A stretch of 23,814 nt of DNA from JAAZFZ01 sp035647435 (GTDB taxonomy: Bacteria > Bacillota > Clostridia > Oscillospirales > Acutalibacteraceae). Below, piece by piece: positions 22,145 to 23,814 of this stretch (position 1 is the stretch's first letter; each line of letters starts with the position of its first letter). The DNA lies in the NCBI GenBank assembly GCA_035647435.1, contig DASRNM010000131.1:1-23814 (forward strand), in the 5' to 3' direction. Below the pieces are notes generated by a model that was not told the DNA's origin, ran no database searches, and saw only the letters and a list, made by a program, of their open reading frames with translations. A program made the position numbers and the translations under genes.

Positions 22145-23506
22145 TTAAACAGCATCAAAAGCCGCCCTAATGTTTTGTACTCCGATGACCTCAATACCAA
22201 AGTTTTTCTTTGAAAGTGATTCTAGATTATGTTTTGGTATGATGCAACGTTTAAAGCCAAGCCTTGCAGTTTCTTTTATGCGCTGCTCACAATTTCCTAC
22301 GGCTCTTAACTCACCACCCAAACCTATTTCCCCAAAGGCGAGCACATCATCACTCACCGGCATATCTTTAAGGCTAGAAACAAGAGCAAGTGCTACTGAA
22401 AGGTCTGTTGCGGGTTCGTCCAACTTTAAGCCACCAACAATGTTTATATAAGCGTCCATATTTGCAAAATAATAACCCGAACGTTTTTCGAGAACAGCAA
22501 TTAGCATTGTCATTCTGTTGTAATCAAACCCTGTTGCCATTCTCCTCGGAGTGCCGAAACCTGTTGGCGTTACAAGCCCTTGCACCTCAGCTAAAATCGG
22601 CCGTGAGCCCTCCATTGCGCAAGCAACGCAAGTCCCCGATGTATTCATAGGTCTGCCAGAAATAAGCATTAAGGAGGGGTTCTCGACCTCCTCCAAGCCC
22701 TTATCCCTCATTTCAAAAACACCGATTTCATTAGTTGAACCGAATCTGTTTTTGACAGCTCTCATTATCCTGTATGACATGTGCCTTTCGCCCTCTAAAT
22801 AAAGCACAGCATCAACGATATGTTCTAAAACCTTAGGCCCAGCTATATTTCCGTCTTTATTGACGTGACCGACTATGATTACGGGAATATCTAAATTTTT
22901 AGCAGTCCTCATCAAAACATTTGTGGATTCTCTAACTTGAGCCACACTGCCCGGAGAAGAAGATATTTCAGTGAAATTCATTGTTTGAATTGAGTCAACT
23001 ATTGCAATGTCGGGCCTGTTTTCTCTAATATATTCACAAACACTTTGAACATCAGTTTCACACATAATCGAAAGATTGTTTGTTTTTACCTTAAGCCTGT
23101 CCGCCCTAAGCTTAATTTGGTGTGCGGATTCTTCACCGGAAACATATAGGATTTTTAAATTTTTGCCTAAATACTCACAAATCTGCAACAGAATTGTTGA
23201 CTTTCCGATTCCGGGGTCGCCACTCAAAAGTGTTAATGAGCCCTTGACAATTCCCCCGCCGAGCACTCTATCAAGTTCATTAAGCCCTGTGTTATATCTG
23301 AAAGCTGTGTCAGATTTAATTTCATCAAGGTGAATTGCTTTTGCAGGCCTTAAGTTTGAATTTCTGTTTTGTGAATTTGATTGGGCAGTTCTTATTTCCT
23401 GAATCATGCAATTCCAGTCGCCACAGCCTGGGCAGCAACCATACCACTTAATGCTCTCATATCCGCATTCACTGCAAACATAGAGTGATTTATTTTTGGG
23501 AGCCAT
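22145..23506 (-). CDS. radA: DNA repair protein RadA (Sms)
   Basis: 453-aa RecA-like ATPase/helicase that promotes branch migration and processing of recombination intermediates. The N-terminal C4 zinc finger uses C11, C14, C25 and C28 (CSECG...CCPGC). Walker A is GDPGIGKST (96-104), Walker B IVDSIQT (about 169-175), the RadA signature KNRFG is at 252-256, and the C-terminal third is the Lon-protease-like domain (GFGTPRRMATGFDYNRM, GGLKLDEPATDLSVALAL). The ATG at 23506 follows the cwlD stop codon directly (TAAATG), with GGAGGAATTC inside the end of cwlD as ribosome-binding site, so the two genes are coupled. Confidence 0.97.
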   Translation of the reverse strand: MAPKNKSLYVCSECGYESIKWYGCCPGCGDWNCMIQEIRTAQSNSQNRNSNLRPAKAIHLDEIKSDTAFRYNTGLNELDRVLGGGIVKGSLTLLSGDPGIGKSTILLQICEYLGKNLKILYVSGEESAHQIKLRADRLKVKTNNLSIMCETDVQSVCEYIRENRPDIAIVDSIQTMNFTEISSSPGSVAQVRESTNVLMRTAKNLDIPVIIVGHVNKDGNIAGPKVLEHIVDAVLYLEGERHMSYRIMRAVKNRFGSTNEIGVFEMRDKGLEEVENPSLMLISGRPMNTSGTCVACAMEGSRPILAEVQGLVTPTGFGTPRRMATGFDYNRMTMLIAVLEKRSGYYFANMDAYINIVGGLKLDEPATDLSVALALVSSLKDMPVSDDVLAFGEIGLGGELRAVGNCEQRIKETARLGFKRCIIPKHNLESLSKKNFGIEVIGVQNIRAAFDAV

Positions 23507-23814
23507 TTAGAATTCCTCCGAACAATTATAATATTCCAAAATACCGTGCATTATCGAAAACGCCATTTGAGATTGATACTTATCATCTTTAAGTTTTTGA
23601 CATTCAGCATAGTTTGAAAGAAAACCGCATTCAACTAAAGTTGCGGGAATCTGTGCATGATAAAGCAAGAAAATACTTGTACCCGATTTTTTTATTTGTC
23701 TTGTGTTTTCAGGTTGAATAAGTTCAACCACAGAAGTCTGAATGTTTGAAGCGAGCGCTTCACTCAAAACATTGTTTTTTGAATAGAAAACTTGTGTTCC
23801 GTAATATTTTGGAA
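23507..23814 (-). CDS. cwlD: N-acetylmuramoyl-L-alanine amidase, CwlD-like (C-terminal part)
   Basis: The C-terminal 101 or so codons of an Amidase_3 protein; the N-terminal part with the first zinc ligands lies beyond the right edge. The frame stays open to the last base and reads PKYYGTQVFYSKNNVLSEAL at the edge. Family signatures are GTQVFYSKNN, LIQPENTRQIKKSG and IPATLVECGFLSN, the last holding the catalytic Glu. The short distance from this motif to the C-terminus, and the linkage to radA, suggest CwlD, which makes muramic-delta-lactam in the spore cortex. A vegetative amidase of the same fold is the alternative. The TTG at about 23767 is internal and is not the start. Confidence 0.85.
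   Translation of the reverse strand, partial: PKYYGTQVFYSKNNVLSEALASNIQTSVVELIQPENTRQIKKSGTSIFLLYHAQIPATLVECGFLSNYAECQKLKDDKYQSQMAFSIMHGILEYYNCSEEF

Noticed and set aside
23507..23767. A complete 86-aa amidase starting at TTG 23767
   Set aside because: The frame stays open upstream to the window edge with good Amidase_3 sequence (GTQVFYSKNN), so the gene is simply cut by the window.
1..23814. CRISPR arrays, tRNA/rRNA genes, insertion sequences, phage or integrase genes
   Set aside because: I looked for spaced direct repeats, tRNA cloverleaf patterns, transposase motifs and terminal repeats and found none.

Overview
The window is a chromosomal segment from a low-GC Gram-positive bacterium, most likely a spore-forming member of class Clostridia (probably Oscillospirales/Eubacteriales). 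Evidence for this: strong Shine-Dalgarno sites (GGAGG-type), sigma-A-like promoters with 17-bp spacers, a T-box riboswitch in front of pheST, a HemZ-type radical SAM protein, IreB, a SpoVB-like flippase and a CwlD-like cortex amidase. Nearly everything is single-copy housekeeping DNA. I see no rRNA, tRNA, CRISPR array, insertion sequence, integrase or phage gene.

Layout. (1) 1-3015, minus strand: SpoVB/YabM-like flippase, mazG and the DNA-binding protein HU, read in that order and ending in a hairpin at the left edge. (2) 3131-3412, minus strand: a 93-aa helical protein with its own promoter; a perfect palindrome covers the -10 box. (3) 3470-11302, minus strand: a tightly packed operon recJ, rel, dtd, metallo-beta-lactamase hydrolase, hemZ, uridine-kinase-like protein. 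(4) 11455-13332, plus strand: an isolated secreted DUF4838-type protein with its own promoter and terminator. (5) 13395-16786, minus strand: nnr (NAD(P)HX repair), a small lipoprotein, an EndoA/MazF toxin and a NeuD/PglD-like acetyltransferase. Promoters lie before nnr, before endoA and before the acetyltransferase. (6) 16885-20664, plus strand: a Phe-specific T-box (specifier UUC) controlling pheS-pheT. (7) 20692-21320, plus strand: ireB and an unidentified 101-aa protein. (8) 21389-23814, minus strand: cwlD (cut by the window edge), radA and a protein resembling the DUF6873/GME-fold family, facing the ireB unit across a bidirectional terminator.

How the genes fit together. Unit 3 groups DNA repair (RecJ), the stringent response (Rel), tRNA quality control (Dtd) and a HemZ-type enzyme, in the order seen in other Clostridia but without apt and with a kinase where hisS-aspS often follow. 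Unit 5 resembles the Bacillus neighbourhood of lipoprotein, alr, antitoxin and endoA, but alr and the antitoxin gene are absent, so the RNase toxin stands alone behind a leader with a 10-bp inverted repeat and a possible 19-codon ORF. Unit 6 couples Phe-tRNA synthetase production to uncharged tRNA-Phe.

There is no clear new multi-gene defence or metabolic system here. The parts most worth a second look are the orphan endoA and its leader, the unknown protein behind ireB, the palindrome-covered promoter at 3431-3466, the isolated DUF4838 gene, and the GME-like protein behind radA.
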